In this document: positions 25,286 to 32,384 of the stretch, in pieces | Layout of the letters: each line of letters opens with the position of its first letter | How positions within the stretch are numbered: position 1 is the first letter of the stretch | Assembly (NCBI GenBank): GCA_036384915.1 | Contig: DASVLJ010000037.1 | Span: 1 to 42,716 of the forward strand | Direction: 5' to 3' | Length of the DNA stretch: 42,716 bases | Source: PKWO01 sp036384915 | GTDB lineage: Bacteria; Pseudomonadota; Gammaproteobacteria; Burkholderiales; Burkholderiaceae_D | Notes under the pieces: model-generated | What the model was told of the DNA's origin: nothing | The model's database searches: none | What the model saw: the letters and a program-made list of their open reading frames with translations, nothing else | Program-made: the position numbers and the translations under genes

Positions 25286-25287
25286 AC

Positions 25288-26214
25288 ATGATCAAGCGCG
25301 CCCTTTCCGCCCTGCCCGTGCTGCTATGGGTGCTATCCGTGTCCGCCGGGGCTCAGCCAAGCCTTGATTTCGCCTTTGGCGTGATCGCGCAACCAGCCAG
25401 GACGAGCGCCGACACGATGCCGCTGGACCAGGCGCTGGCCGAGAGCGATGCCGACAATCTCGCCTTCGTCGCCGTCGACGGGTTCAAGCGCGCGGACGAG
25501 CCTTGTAGCGATGCCTTGTACAACCAGCGCTTTGCGCTGCTCTCAGGCGCGAAGAATGGGGTGATCCTGGTGCCGGCCGGCAGCGACTGGAGCGATTGCC
25601 GCAATCCTTCGGGCCGTGTCGACGGCCTGGAGCGGCTGGAGCGGCTGCGCGAATTGTTCTACCCCGACGAGTTTTCGCTCGGTGCCAGCAAGATCCCGCT
25701 GATCCGCCAATCGATCACACCCAAGTTCCGCCTCTATGCGGAAAACATGCGCTGGGACGTGGGCAGCGTGCTGTTCACTTCATTGAACCTTCCGTCCAAC
25801 AACAACCGCTACCGCACCGACGCCGGCCGCAACAGCGAATTCGAAGACCGCGCCGTGGCCACGCGAGATTGGCTGCGCCGCAGCTTCGCCAATGCCAAAT
25901 TCAAGAACATGGCCGGCATCGTGCTGATCTGTGACGGCGACCCGCTATCCAAGCCCGCCAAGGGCATCCAGCACGACGGCTTTGCCGACGTCAGGCAGCA
26001 ATTGACGCAGCTTGCCGCCAAGTTTCCGGGCAAGGTGCTGGTGATCCACAATCATGTGGAGAGCAAGACGCCGCAGGCGCAGGGTATCGTCTGGCGCGGC
26101 AATCTGGGTGAGCTGGAATTAAGCGGGGGATGGACGAAGGTTGCAGTGAAGCTTGTCGACCCGACGCTTTTCTCTGTTACCGAGGCAGCGCAACCAAATC
26201 CCGCGGGAAAGTAG
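25288..26214 (+). CDS. Exported protein related to metallophosphoesterases but lacking key residues
   Basis: This 308-residue protein has a Sec signal peptide (MIKRALSALPVLLWVLSVSAGAQ). It starts 2 nt after the mutS stop. The segment NLAFVAVDGFKRADEPCSDALYNQRFALLS, then ILVPAGSDWSDC and LERLERLRELFYPDEFSLG, follows the order of calcineurin-like phosphoesterases of the type HVGDIKSG...C.D..Y..R..., PGDNEWTDC, LERL..LR..FFP. Here the metal-binding Asp and Asn positions are changed (VGD to VDG, GDNEW to AGSDW), while a late IHNHVE may retain the His motif. I infer a diverged, possibly inactive member acting in the periplasm. The substrate is unknown. The homology is read by eye and should be treated as tentative. 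Confidence 0.8.
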   Translation: MIKRALSALPVLLWVLSVSAGAQPSLDFAFGVIAQPARTSADTMPLDQALAESDADNLAFVAVDGFKRADEPCSDALYNQRFALLSGAKNGVILVPAGSDWSDCRNPSGRVDGLERLERLRELFYPDEFSLGASKIPLIRQSITPKFRLYAENMRWDVGSVLFTSLNLPSNNNRYRTDAGRNSEFEDRAVATRDWLRRSFANAKFKNMAGIVLICDGDPLSKPAKGIQHDGFADVRQQLTQLAAKFPGKVLVIHNHVESKTPQAQGIVWRGNLGELELSGGWTKVAVKLVDPTLFSVTEAAQPNPAGK

Positions 26215-26223
26215 AAAGGAATA

Positions 26224-26270
26224 TAGGGTGGAAAAGCCGAAGGCTTGCGACGCCCGGCGATTCCACCCTA
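26224..26270. repeat. Composite hairpin between convergent genes
   Basis: TAGGGTGGAA (26224-26233) pairs with TTCCACCCTA (26261-26270). Inside, AAGCC-GAA-GGCTT (26234-26246) forms a second stem. This TAGGGTGGAA...TTCCACCCTA unit resembles dispersed extragenic palindromes of proteobacteria. It lies between the exported phosphoesterase-like gene and convergent slyD, so it may also terminate both. Confidence 0.7.
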
Positions 26271-26313
26271 CGTCCCAAGCCGATTGCTGCTGAATCAATC
26301 CGGCATCTGCCGC

Positions 26314-26868
26314 TCAATGCAAGGGCTGGCTACGGAAGTGATCTCCTTCCTCACCTTCATCAAAATCATCGTCATGGTCATGATGATGCCCATGCGCGCC
26401 GTGCACATGCTGGTGCGCCACTTCTTCGTCGGTCGCAGCGCGCACGTCGCCCACGTTCAATTCGAAGCGCAGCGCAATGCCGGCCAGCGGGTGGTTGCCG
26501 TCCAAAACCACCTTGTCGTCGGCGATGTCGGTTACGGTGAAGATCAGGCTTTCCTCGTTCTCGTCGCCCTCTTCGTCGGGTGTACCTTCGAACTGCATGC
26601 CGATTTCGAGCGGCGTGGGCAGGCGGTTGCGCGGTTCGACCTTCACCAGGTTGGCGTCGTATTCGCCGAACGCGTCTTCCGGCTCGACCTGAATCGTGGT
26701 GCTATAGCCGGCTTCCTTGCCGTCCAGCGCTTCCTCGATCTTGGGCAGCGTATTTTCATAGCCGCCATGCAGATAGACCATGGGCTCGCGGCTTTCTTCG
26801 ATCAGATTGCCTTGCGCATCTGAAAGCTTGTAATGCACGGTCACTACGGTGTTTTTGGCAATCTTCAT
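26314..26868 (-). CDS. slyD: FKBP-type peptidyl-prolyl isomerase SlyD
   Basis: This is a 184-residue cytoplasmic prolyl isomerase and chaperone that also binds nickel for hydrogenase maturation. The ATG at 26868 is chosen because AAAGGA precedes it and MKIAKNTVVTVHYKLSDAQG is the family N-terminus; a longer frame would run into the divergent roxA. The FKBP core (YLHGGYENTLPKIEEALDGKEAG) encloses the insert-in-flap domain (VEPEDAFGEYDANLVKVEPRNRLP). The C-terminus is His/Asp-rich (HQHVHGAHGHHHDHDDDFDEGEEGDH), the metal-binding tail of SlyD. It is divergent from roxA with a 79-nt gap. On its strand, TATAAT (complement of 26894-26899) is a probable -10 box. Confidence 0.95.
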   Translation of the reverse strand: MKIAKNTVVTVHYKLSDAQGNLIEESREPMVYLHGGYENTLPKIEEALDGKEAGYSTTIQVEPEDAFGEYDANLVKVEPRNRLPTPLEIGMQFEGTPDEEGDENEESLIFTVTDIADDKVVLDGNHPLAGIALRFELNVGDVRAATDEEVAHQHVHGAHGHHHDHDDDFDEGEEGDHFRSQPLH

Positions 26869-26893
26869 CGGAGTTCCTTTCGTCGTTGGCGCA

Positions 26894-26942
26894 ATTATAC
26901 CTGTAGCCGCGGTATGCCACGGCCAGGAGCCCGTTCTATAAT
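26894..26942. promoter_or_regulatory. Divergent -10 boxes for slyD and roxA
   Basis: On the minus strand TATAAT (complement of 26894-26899) would start slyD about 20 nt before its ATG. On the plus strand TATAAT (26937-26942) ends only 5 nt before the roxA ATG at 26948. If it is used, the transcript would be leaderless. Neither has a clear -35 box. Confidence 0.45.
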
Positions 26943-26947
26943 GCGGC

Positions 26948-28066
26948 ATGAAAAAAACACCTCTGCTGGGCGGCTTGACGCCAGCCACCTTCCTGCGCGA
27001 CTACTGGCATAAGAAACCGCTCGTGATCCGCCAGGCCATTCCCGGCTTCAGCGCGCCGATTCCGGCCGAATCGCTGTTCGAAATGGCCGCGCGCGACGAC
27101 GTCGAATCGCGCCTGATCACGCATGCCAGGAAGTGGGACATGAAACAAGGCCCGCTCGACAAGCTTCCACCACGCACGCAAAAGGCCTGGACGCTGCTGG
27201 TGCAAGGCGTGAACCTGCATGACGATGCGGCCGATGCCCTGCTGCGCCGGTTCAATTTCATCCCCGATGCGCGGCTGGACGACTTGATGATCAGCTTTGC
27301 CACCGACGGCGGCGGCGTAGGCCCGCATTTCGATTCCTATGACGTGTTCCTGCTGCAGGCGCACGGCGAGCGGCGCTGGCGCATCGGCGCGCAGAAGGAT
27401 TTGACTCTGGTCGAGGGCATGCCGCTGAAGATTTTGCGCAATTTCGAACCCGAGGAGGAATTCGTGCTGCAGCCGGGCGACATGCTCTACCTGCCGCCGC
27501 ATTACGCGCACGATGGCGTGGCAATCGGCGAATGCATGACGTATTCGATCGGTTTCCGCGCACCGTCCTACCAGGAACTGGGTGAGGCCTTCCTGCAATT
27601 CATGGCCGATTCGATCGACCTGCCGGGCCGCTACGCCGACCCGGAGCTGGCGCCGACCGCCCACCCCGCCGAGATCAGCCGCGCCATGCTGCAAAAAGTG
27701 GCCGAGGAAATGAACAAGGTGCGCTTTACCGAAGACGATATAGCAATCTTTCTAGGCGAATACCTCTCCGGGCCGAAGCCCACCACTTTCTTCGATGCGC
27801 CGGCCCGCCCGTATTCGGCGGCACTTTTTGCCAAAAAGGCAGTCAAACAGGGCATCAGCTTGTCGCGCAAGACGCAAATGCTGTATCGAGGCCGGCACGT
27901 ATTTATCAACGGCGAATCATTCGGCGTGAACGCGGCTGACAAGACCGCACTCAGCCTTTTGGCGAATCGGCGTCGGCTCGACGGTTCCGAGGTGGCCGTC
28001 GCCTCGCAAGACGTGATGGAAGCCTTCCACGCATGGTATGAAGATGGCTGGTTGCAATTGAATTAA
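26948..28066 (+). CDS. roxA: Ribosomal protein uL16 arginine 3-hydroxylase (JmjC oxygenase) RoxA/YcfD
   Basis: This 372-residue Fe(II)/2-oxoglutarate oxygenase hydroxylates an arginine of ribosomal protein uL16. The cupin (JmjC) barrel holds the iron triad: H127 and D129 in GPHFDSYDVFLLQ, and H188 in YLPPHYAHDGVAIG. The N-terminal RDYWHKKPLVIRQAIPGF and the C-terminal winged-helix-like part (KTQMLYRGRHVFINGESF, then SLLANRRRLDG) match the family, and the length is close to E. coli YcfD. It is divergent from slyD. The upstream TATAAT is so close that leaderless translation is possible; no Shine-Dalgarno is evident in front of the ATG. Confidence 0.93.
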   Translation: MKKTPLLGGLTPATFLRDYWHKKPLVIRQAIPGFSAPIPAESLFEMAARDDVESRLITHARKWDMKQGPLDKLPPRTQKAWTLLVQGVNLHDDAADALLRRFNFIPDARLDDLMISFATDGGGVGPHFDSYDVFLLQAHGERRWRIGAQKDLTLVEGMPLKILRNFEPEEEFVLQPGDMLYLPPHYAHDGVAIGECMTYSIGFRAPSYQELGEAFLQFMADSIDLPGRYADPELAPTAHPAEISRAMLQKVAEEMNKVRFTEDDIAIFLGEYLSGPKPTTFFDAPARPYSAALFAKKAVKQGISLSRKTQMLYRGRHVFINGESFGVNAADKTALSLLANRRRLDGSEVAVASQDVMEAFHAWYEDGWLQLN

Positions 28067-28117
28067 TGCGCGCTGTGAGCGCGCTGTCTGCAACTGCGCG
28101 CATATGAAGTTAATTCA

Positions 28118-28143
28118 GGTAATTTGGTTACAATTAAATTACC
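28118..28143. promoter_or_regulatory. Spaced inverted repeat upstream of the lipoprotein promoter
   Basis: GGTAATTT (28118-28125) and AAATTACC (28136-28143) are perfect 8-bp arms with a 10-bp spacer. They end 15 bp before the -35 box at 28159. The position suits an activator site. The half-site resembles the arms of the palindrome at 28265-28282 (ATTACC/GGTAAT). Confidence 0.55.
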
Positions 28144-28158
28144 GAAAAGCAAATGCCT

Positions 28159-28188
28159 TTGCGCAAAAAACAAAAAAACCGCTATAAT
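28159..28188 (+). promoter_or_regulatory. Strong sigma-70 promoter of the Ala/Pro-rich lipoprotein
   Basis: TTGCGC (28159-28164) and TATAAT (28183-28188) are separated by 18 nt in an A-rich spacer. Initiation near 28195 gives a leader of about 128 nt. Confidence 0.8.
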
Positions 28189-28264
28189 CGCGAGCTAGGA
28201 AGCTTTCGTTATGTGGCGGTGCACCATTTTTGGTTCAGGCCATGCGAAAACGCCCTAACGAGCG

Positions 28265-28282
28265 ATAATTACCGGTAATTAT
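28265..28282. promoter_or_regulatory. 18-bp perfect palindrome in the lipoprotein leader
   Basis: ATAATTACCGGTAATTAT is fully symmetric. GCGAT (28262-28266) and ATCGC (28285-28289) extend the stem loosely. It lies in the transcribed leader about 40 nt before the start codon. It may be a protein-binding site or an RNA hairpin. Confidence 0.65.
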
Positions 28283-28322
28283 TCATCGCAAAAACTTTTG
28301 ATTATATTTGAAGGAAAAATTC

Positions 28323-28592
28323 ATGAAAAAAACACTGTTGATCGCTTCCCTGTTGGCTGTTGCTCTGGCTGCCTGCCAAAAGAATGACGCTCCGGCTCCC
28401 TCGGCTCCCGCTCCTGCTGCCCCGGCTCCCGCCGCTCCGGCTCCTGCCGCTGCTGCTCCGGCCGCTTCGGACGCTGCTGCTCCGGCCGCCGCTCCCGCTG
28501 CTGCTGCTCCGGCCGCTTCGGACGCTGCTGCTCCGGCCGCTTCGGCTTCGGCCCCGGCTCCGGCTGCTTCGGCACCTGCCGCTTCCAAGTAA
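28323..28592 (+). CDS. Small Ala/Pro-rich lipoprotein
   Basis: This 89-residue protein is probably anchored in a membrane by lipid. The signal peptide MKKTLLIASLLAVALAAC has a lipobox with Cys18. The rest is almost only Ala, Pro, Ser and Asp (QKNDAPAPSAPAPAAPAP, then AASDAAAPAAAP repeats) and ends in Lys, so it is likely an extended, disordered spacer. The start at 28323 has GAAGGA about 7 nt upstream. It has a strong promoter and a strong terminator, so it is expected to be abundant and monocistronic. It may bridge membrane and cell wall as small lipoproteins do, but the sequence offers no functional residue to test that. Confidence 0.85.
   Translation: MKKTLLIASLLAVALAACQKNDAPAPSAPAPAAPAPAAPAPAAAAPAASDAAAPAAAPAAAAPAASDAAAPAASASAPAPAASAPAASK
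28452..28540 (+). repeat. 38-bp direct repeat inside the lipoprotein gene
   Basis: A 38-bp stretch beginning GCTGCTCCGGCCGCTTCGGA occurs at 28452-28489 and again at 28503-28540, a 51-nt (17-codon) offset. It keeps the frame, so length variation by recombination is likely. Confidence 0.8.
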
Positions 28593-28611
28593 TCTCGGAT
28601 TACTGGACCAG

Positions 28612-28637
28612 AAAGCCGACCTTCGGGTCGGCTTTTT
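28612..28637 (+). terminator. Rho-independent terminator of the lipoprotein gene
   Basis: AAAGCCGACC (28612-28621), loop TTCG, GGTCGGCTTT (28626-28635), then T residues. It is a stable tetraloop hairpin. Confidence 0.95.
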
Positions 28638-28770
28638 GTTTGGGCTTTCGGTTTGTTGAGGTTGCGGCCTCAAACTCGCGTTGCAGTGTAATTAAAGCGT
28701 TTTTCAATTCCAGTAACAAAATTCGTTCTTGCTCGTCGATACCTTCGCCGGGGGCAGCCCGGCAGCTGCT

Positions 28771-28949
28771 CACTTTCTTTGCTCCGCCAAAGAAAGTAAG
28801 CAAAGAAAAGTAAGCAAAGAAAGGCGGGCGACGCCATCGCCCCTTCGGGGTGCCCAAAAAGCCAGGTACCAAAACGGGAAGGACCGGAAACTCGCCTTCG
28901 GCTCAAACAGCCGGTCCTTCTTTATCCGTTTTGGTACCTGGCTTTTTGG
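28771..28949 (+). repeat. Structured composite repeat, copy 1
   Basis: In plus orientation this copy contains three parts. The first is a small hairpin, CTTTCTTT (28773-28780) with AAAGAAAG (28789-28796). The second is a GGCGGGCG and CCCCTTCGGGG segment. The third is a long hairpin. Its stem A pairs 28856-28877 with 28926-28947 (22 bp, perfect). Stem B pairs 28878-28887 with 28911-28920 (GAAGGACCGG/CCGGTCCTTC). The loop is 23 nt (28888-28910) and a TTTAT bulge (28921-28925) lies on the 3' side. Frames across it are open but lack ribosome sites. It resembles highly repeated extragenic DNA of Xanthomonas and Burkholderiales; its function is unknown. Confidence 0.85.
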
Positions 28950-29036
28950 CGATGCCTAACGCTGAACTGCGTCCAGCACTATCGCATCTTGTCTCACATA
29001 GTCTGCCAGGACTCCATACGTCAGCCCTTCTCTGTC

Positions 29037-29056
29037 ATTCCCGCGAAAGCGGGAAT
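29037..29056. repeat. dRS3-like 20-bp palindrome
   Basis: ATTCCCGCGAAAGCGGGAAT is an inverted repeat of the ATTCCC-N8-GGGAAT class known as dRS3 in Neisseria, where phage integrases use it as a target. It lies between the two opposite copies of the structured repeat. Confidence 0.8.
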
Positions 29057-29137
29057 CCATAAACAACGACGAGAGATTAGATAAGCGGGAACGGAGTGCG
29101 TGCGATAGCGAGCGGAGAACTTGCGCTCGGCAAGCTG

Positions 29138-29315
29138 CCGCTGGAAGGGTACGAAAAGTGGATAAAGAAGCACGCGCTGTCTGAGCCGAAGGCGAGTTTC
29201 GCGTGCTTCCCACTTTTCGTACTCTTTCAGCGGGAATCGCTGAGCGAGAGACCCGAAGGGGCAGCTTGTGCGCCCGCCTTTCTTTGGTTACTTTCTTTGG
29301 CGAAGCAAAGAAAGT
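29138..29315 (-). repeat. Structured composite repeat, copy 2 (opposite orientation)
   Basis: On the minus strand this repeats the architecture of copy 1. Stem A pairs 29210-29233 with 29138-29161 (24 bp, two G-T pairs). Stem B is CGCGTGCTTC (29200-29209) with GAAGCACGCG (29167-29176). The loop is 23 nt (29177-29199), identical to the copy 1 loop at 22 of 23 positions after reverse complementing. The same TTTAT bulge is at 29162-29166. The small hairpin uses CTTTCTTTG (29291-29299) and CAAAGAAAG (29306-29314). The stem sequences differ from copy 1 but stay paired. Confidence 0.85.
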
Positions 29316-29423
29316 GACTAGCCGCCGGGCTACCCCGGCAAGGGAGGTTATGCCTAAACTACATACGTGAGGGCGGGAAAAAACTGCTGGCGGCAAAAAT
29401 TACATCGTCCAGCGCTAAGAAAA

Positions 29424-30191
29424 CTAAACCTCAATCCACCCAAACCCCATATCCTGACAAGCACAACTAAGCGCCACGCTACCTTCGGCAATCACACTCA
29501 GCATAGCCGCCATCGCCAACTCGGGCGTATTGTTCTTGCGGCTCAAATGCGCCGCCACCACCGTCTTCAATCGGCTGCGGTCGATGGCAGCGAGGATATC
29601 CGCCGAAGCCTGGTTCGACAGATGTCCGTGATCGCCCGCAATGCGCTGCTTGAGGAAATGAGGATAACTCGACTCCATCAGCATGCGCGGATCGTGGTTG
29701 TACTCCAACAGCAGCGCATCGCAAGCGTCAAGCATGGCGATCATATGCTCCGTGGCGTGCCCGGCGTCGGTCAACACGCCCAGTCGCTGCACCCCCTCTT
29801 GCACCACGCATTGCAGCGGCTCGCGCGCATCGTGCGGCACAGTGTAGGGTAGCAGGCGCAGGCTGCCTATCTCGATAGGTGCGCTGTCGCGGCACCAGGA
29901 CAACTCGACGCCGTCGGCATCGGCGCGCGCAGCTTGCCAGGTGCCCTGGCTCAGGAAGACGGGAATGCGGTATTTGCGCGCCAGCTTGAACACGCCGCCC
30001 ACGTGGTCGGAATGCTCATGCGTGACGAAGATGGCGGAAATGGCGCCGGGTTCGACGCCTATGCGGCGCAGCCGGCGCTCGGTCTCGCGCAGGGCGAATC
30101 CGCAGTCGACCATGATGGTCGCGGAGGCATCGGAAGCGGCTACGAGGAGCGCGTTGCCTTCGCTGCCGCTTCCCAGACTGGCAAATTTCAT
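29424..30191 (-). CDS. MBL-fold metallo-hydrolase (YycJ/WalJ-like)
   Basis: This is a 255-residue cytoplasmic metallo-beta-lactamase-fold protein. The zinc motif is THEHSDHVGG (about residues 57-66). The N-terminus MKFASLGSGSEGNALLVAA and DCGF, then LTDAGHAT and the late VAAHLSRKNNTPELA match the YycJ/WalJ group. Members were linked to cell-wall and DNA metabolism in Gram-positives, and some have 5'-3' exonuclease activity on DNA in vitro. It is the last gene of the leftward block, 37 nt after bamC. Catalytic residues look complete. The function in this organism is not clear. Confidence 0.93.
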   Translation of the reverse strand: MKFASLGSGSEGNALLVAASDASATIMVDCGFALRETERRLRRIGVEPGAISAIFVTHEHSDHVGGVFKLARKYRIPVFLSQGTWQAARADADGVELSWCRDSAPIEIGSLRLLPYTVPHDAREPLQCVVQEGVQRLGVLTDAGHATEHMIAMLDACDALLLEYNHDPRMLMESSYPHFLKQRIAGDHGHLSNQASADILAAIDRSRLKTVVAAHLSRKNNTPELAMAAMLSVIAEGSVALSCACQDMGFGWIEV

Positions 30192-30228
30192 GGCAATCCG
30201 GGAAGCCTTTTGACTACTGCAGCAAGCC

Positions 30229-31368
30229 TTACTTGAGCTGGTCGTTCAAGAGGCTGAGGATCTTGTTGCCGGCATCCGAGACTTCCGGCTTGCCGTCGTT
30301 GTCTTGCACGCTCACACGCGTATTGTCGCCGGTTTCCTTGACCAGGATACGATACTTGCTGGCCTTGGCCGGGTCGTCGCCCCAGTTGAACAGGCGCGAC
30401 AGGAAGCCCTTGCTCTGCGCATCCTTGGCTTCATCGACGTAGCGCACGAAGTAAAGGCCCTGGGTGCGGTCGCGGTCTTCCACGGTGAAGCCGACGCGGT
30501 CGAGCGCCAGGCCGACACGGCGCCAGGCGTGCTCGAAGTTTTCATCGACTTCGACATAGCTGGTGTTGGCGTCCTTGACCATCTTGGCGTGCGGCGCCTC
30601 AACCACGGTGGTGTTGACTGCGGTCTTGACCAGGGCCGGGTCATTGCCCAAGCGCGCCATCAGGCGCGACAGGAAGGCGGTTTCCAGGCCCGGATCGGTC
30701 TTGCGCGGGGTCCATTCGACGGTTTCCTTCTGCGAACCGGTCAGCACTTCTTCCACGCCCTGATGGCTGATGTAGATTTCCGTGGTACCGTCCGGGCCGC
30801 GCTCCAGGCGGGTGCGGAACTTGTCGCGCTCGCCGGTAGACCACATCGAATCGAACACTTTACCCAAGGTTTCATGCACGAAGTCGGTCGGAATCTTGGC
30901 GCGGTTTTCGGCCCAGTCGGTTTCCATCACACCTTCCGCCGGATGCTCGATGTTGATCAGGAAGCCGTTTTCCTGCCAGAAGTCCTTGATCTGCGGCCAC
31001 AGGATTTCCGGCGTCTGCTTCACGACGAGCCAGTGCGCATTTTGGTCGCGCTCGATATGCATGCCGCCCAAGGCGGTCACGGCGACGGACGAACTGCTTT
31101 GCGCGACAGGAGCTTTCGCGCCGCCCTTGCGCATATAGTCTTCGGCGGTAATCGAGCCGGAAGCCGGCACCTGGTAACGGTTGTCGCGTTGCAGCTGGGT
31201 CAGATCGGGCGGCACTGCCAGGGTAGGCGTCTTGGTAGCGGCCTGGGTCGCGCTCTTGTAATCGATGCGGTCGGGCTCCATCACGGTGCTGAAGGAACTG
31301 CAACCGGCCAGGCCGGCGAGCGCCAAGGCGCACAAAATCCCCTGTTGAAGCTTGCTGCGTTGATCCAT
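30229..31368 (-). CDS. bamC: Outer-membrane assembly lipoprotein BamC
   Basis: This 379-residue lipoprotein is part of the BAM complex that folds outer-membrane proteins. The signal ends in a lipobox LAGC (Cys23). A disordered N-terminal region with VMEPDRIDYKSATQ, then TLAVPPDLTQLQRDNRYQVP, is the segment that in E. coli binds BamD. Two helix-grip domains follow (WLVVKQTPEILWPQIKDFWQENGF, and the C-terminal WRRVGLALDRVGFTVEDRDRTQGLYFVRYVD). It lies just downstream of dapA, the same order as in E. coli (dapA-bamC), with a 65-nt gap. Confidence 0.95.
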   Translation of the reverse strand: MDQRSKLQQGILCALALAGLAGCSSFSTVMEPDRIDYKSATQAATKTPTLAVPPDLTQLQRDNRYQVPASGSITAEDYMRKGGAKAPVAQSSSSVAVTALGGMHIERDQNAHWLVVKQTPEILWPQIKDFWQENGFLINIEHPAEGVMETDWAENRAKIPTDFVHETLGKVFDSMWSTGERDKFRTRLERGPDGTTEIYISHQGVEEVLTGSQKETVEWTPRKTDPGLETAFLSRLMARLGNDPALVKTAVNTTVVEAPHAKMVKDANTSYVEVDENFEHAWRRVGLALDRVGFTVEDRDRTQGLYFVRYVDEAKDAQSKGFLSRLFNWGDDPAKASKYRILVKETGDNTRVSVQDNDGKPEVSDAGNKILSLLNDQLK

Positions 31369-31433
31369 GAGAGCTGTCTTCCGAATAATAGGTGTGATGC
31401 CAAAAATCTAATTATGTGCCACTGATGCCGCAC

Positions 31434-32312
31434 TTAAGCCAGCACGCCGGACTCGCGCAGCGCGTTGCGCACGGTCTCGTGGTACTCGCTGCCCAAGCCG
31501 ACCAGCGGCAAGCGAATCCCGGATGATATCAGACCCATTTGCGTCAGGGCCCATTTCACGGGTACGGGATTCGGTTCGACGAACAGCTTATTGTGCAGAG
31601 GCAACATTTTATTGTTGATGGCAATCGCTTCCGCCGTGCGGCCCGCCATGGCGGCGACGCACAGTTCATGCATGGCGCGCGGCGCGACATTGGCCGTGAC
31701 CGAGATATTGCCGCGGCCGCCGCAGAACATCAGGGCCATGGCGGTGGGGTCGTCGCCCGAATAGACGGCAAACGACTTGGGAGCCTGGCGCAGCAAATCG
31801 GTGCCGCGCGCGATATTACCGGTGGCGTCCTTGATGCCGATGATGTTGGGCACTGTTGCCAGACGCAGGACCGTATCGTTGCTCATGTCGGCCACGGTGC
31901 GGCCGGGCACGTTGTAAAGGATGATGGGAATCTCGACCGCTTCGGCAACCGCTTTGAAATGCTGGTACATCCCTTCCTGCGTCGGCCGGTTGTAGTAAGG
32001 CACGACCAGAAGCGAGGCATCGGCGCCGACCTCATGCGCATAGCGCGTCAATTCGATCGCTTCGGCGGTCGAATTGCCGCCCGTACCGGCGATGATAGGG
32101 ATGCGTTTGGCGGCTTGATCGACGGCGACCTTGATCAATTCGCAATGTTCTTCGACCGTGACAGTGGGCGATTCGCCCGTGGTACCGACGATGACGATGG
32201 AGTCCGTGCCTTCGGCGATATGCCAGTCGATCAGCTTGCGCAGGCCGGGATAATCAAGGCTCCCGTCTTCATGCATGGGGGTGACGATGGCGACAATGCT
32301 GCCGGAAATCAT
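31434..32312 (-). CDS. dapA: 4-hydroxy-tetrahydrodipicolinate synthase
   Basis: This 292-residue cytoplasmic enzyme condenses pyruvate with aspartate-semialdehyde, the first committed step to lysine and meso-diaminopimelate. The TIM barrel shows GTTGESPTVTVEEH (43-56), Y133 (ILYNVPGRT) and the Schiff-base lysine K161 (IIGIKDATGN); R138 lies in the same PGRT. It has full length. It precedes bamC and follows a small methyltransferase gene. No lysine riboswitch is visible in the 72 nt upstream, so it is probably expressed as part of the long leftward operon. Confidence 0.97.
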   Translation of the reverse strand: MISGSIVAIVTPMHEDGSLDYPGLRKLIDWHIAEGTDSIVIVGTTGESPTVTVEEHCELIKVAVDQAAKRIPIIAGTGGNSTAEAIELTRYAHEVGADASLLVVPYYNRPTQEGMYQHFKAVAEAVEIPIILYNVPGRTVADMSNDTVLRLATVPNIIGIKDATGNIARGTDLLRQAPKSFAVYSGDDPTAMALMFCGGRGNISVTANVAPRAMHELCVAAMAGRTAEAIAINNKMLPLHNKLFVEPNPVPVKWALTQMGLISSGIRLPLVGLGSEYHETVRNALRESGVLA

Positions 32313-32384
32313 AAGGATGCGCTTCGGTGAAAAGTAAATGTTCGATTGTAACGGATAGGCTGGCCGCGTGGGTTGGGAATCACC

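Noticed and set aside
28600..28872. Open frames across the structured repeats (for example a peptide with FFAYFSLLTFFGG)
   Set aside because: They follow repeat sequence, lack ribosome sites and change with the hairpin stems. The pattern fits a structured nucleic acid better than protein.
28771..29315. Retron or CRISPR interpretation of the inverted hairpin pair
   Set aside because: No reverse transcriptase or cas gene is in the window, there are only two copies, and they are inverted rather than tandem with spacers.
31369..32384. Lysine riboswitch upstream of dapA
   Set aside because: The 72-nt gap before dapA is too short and shows no such structure.
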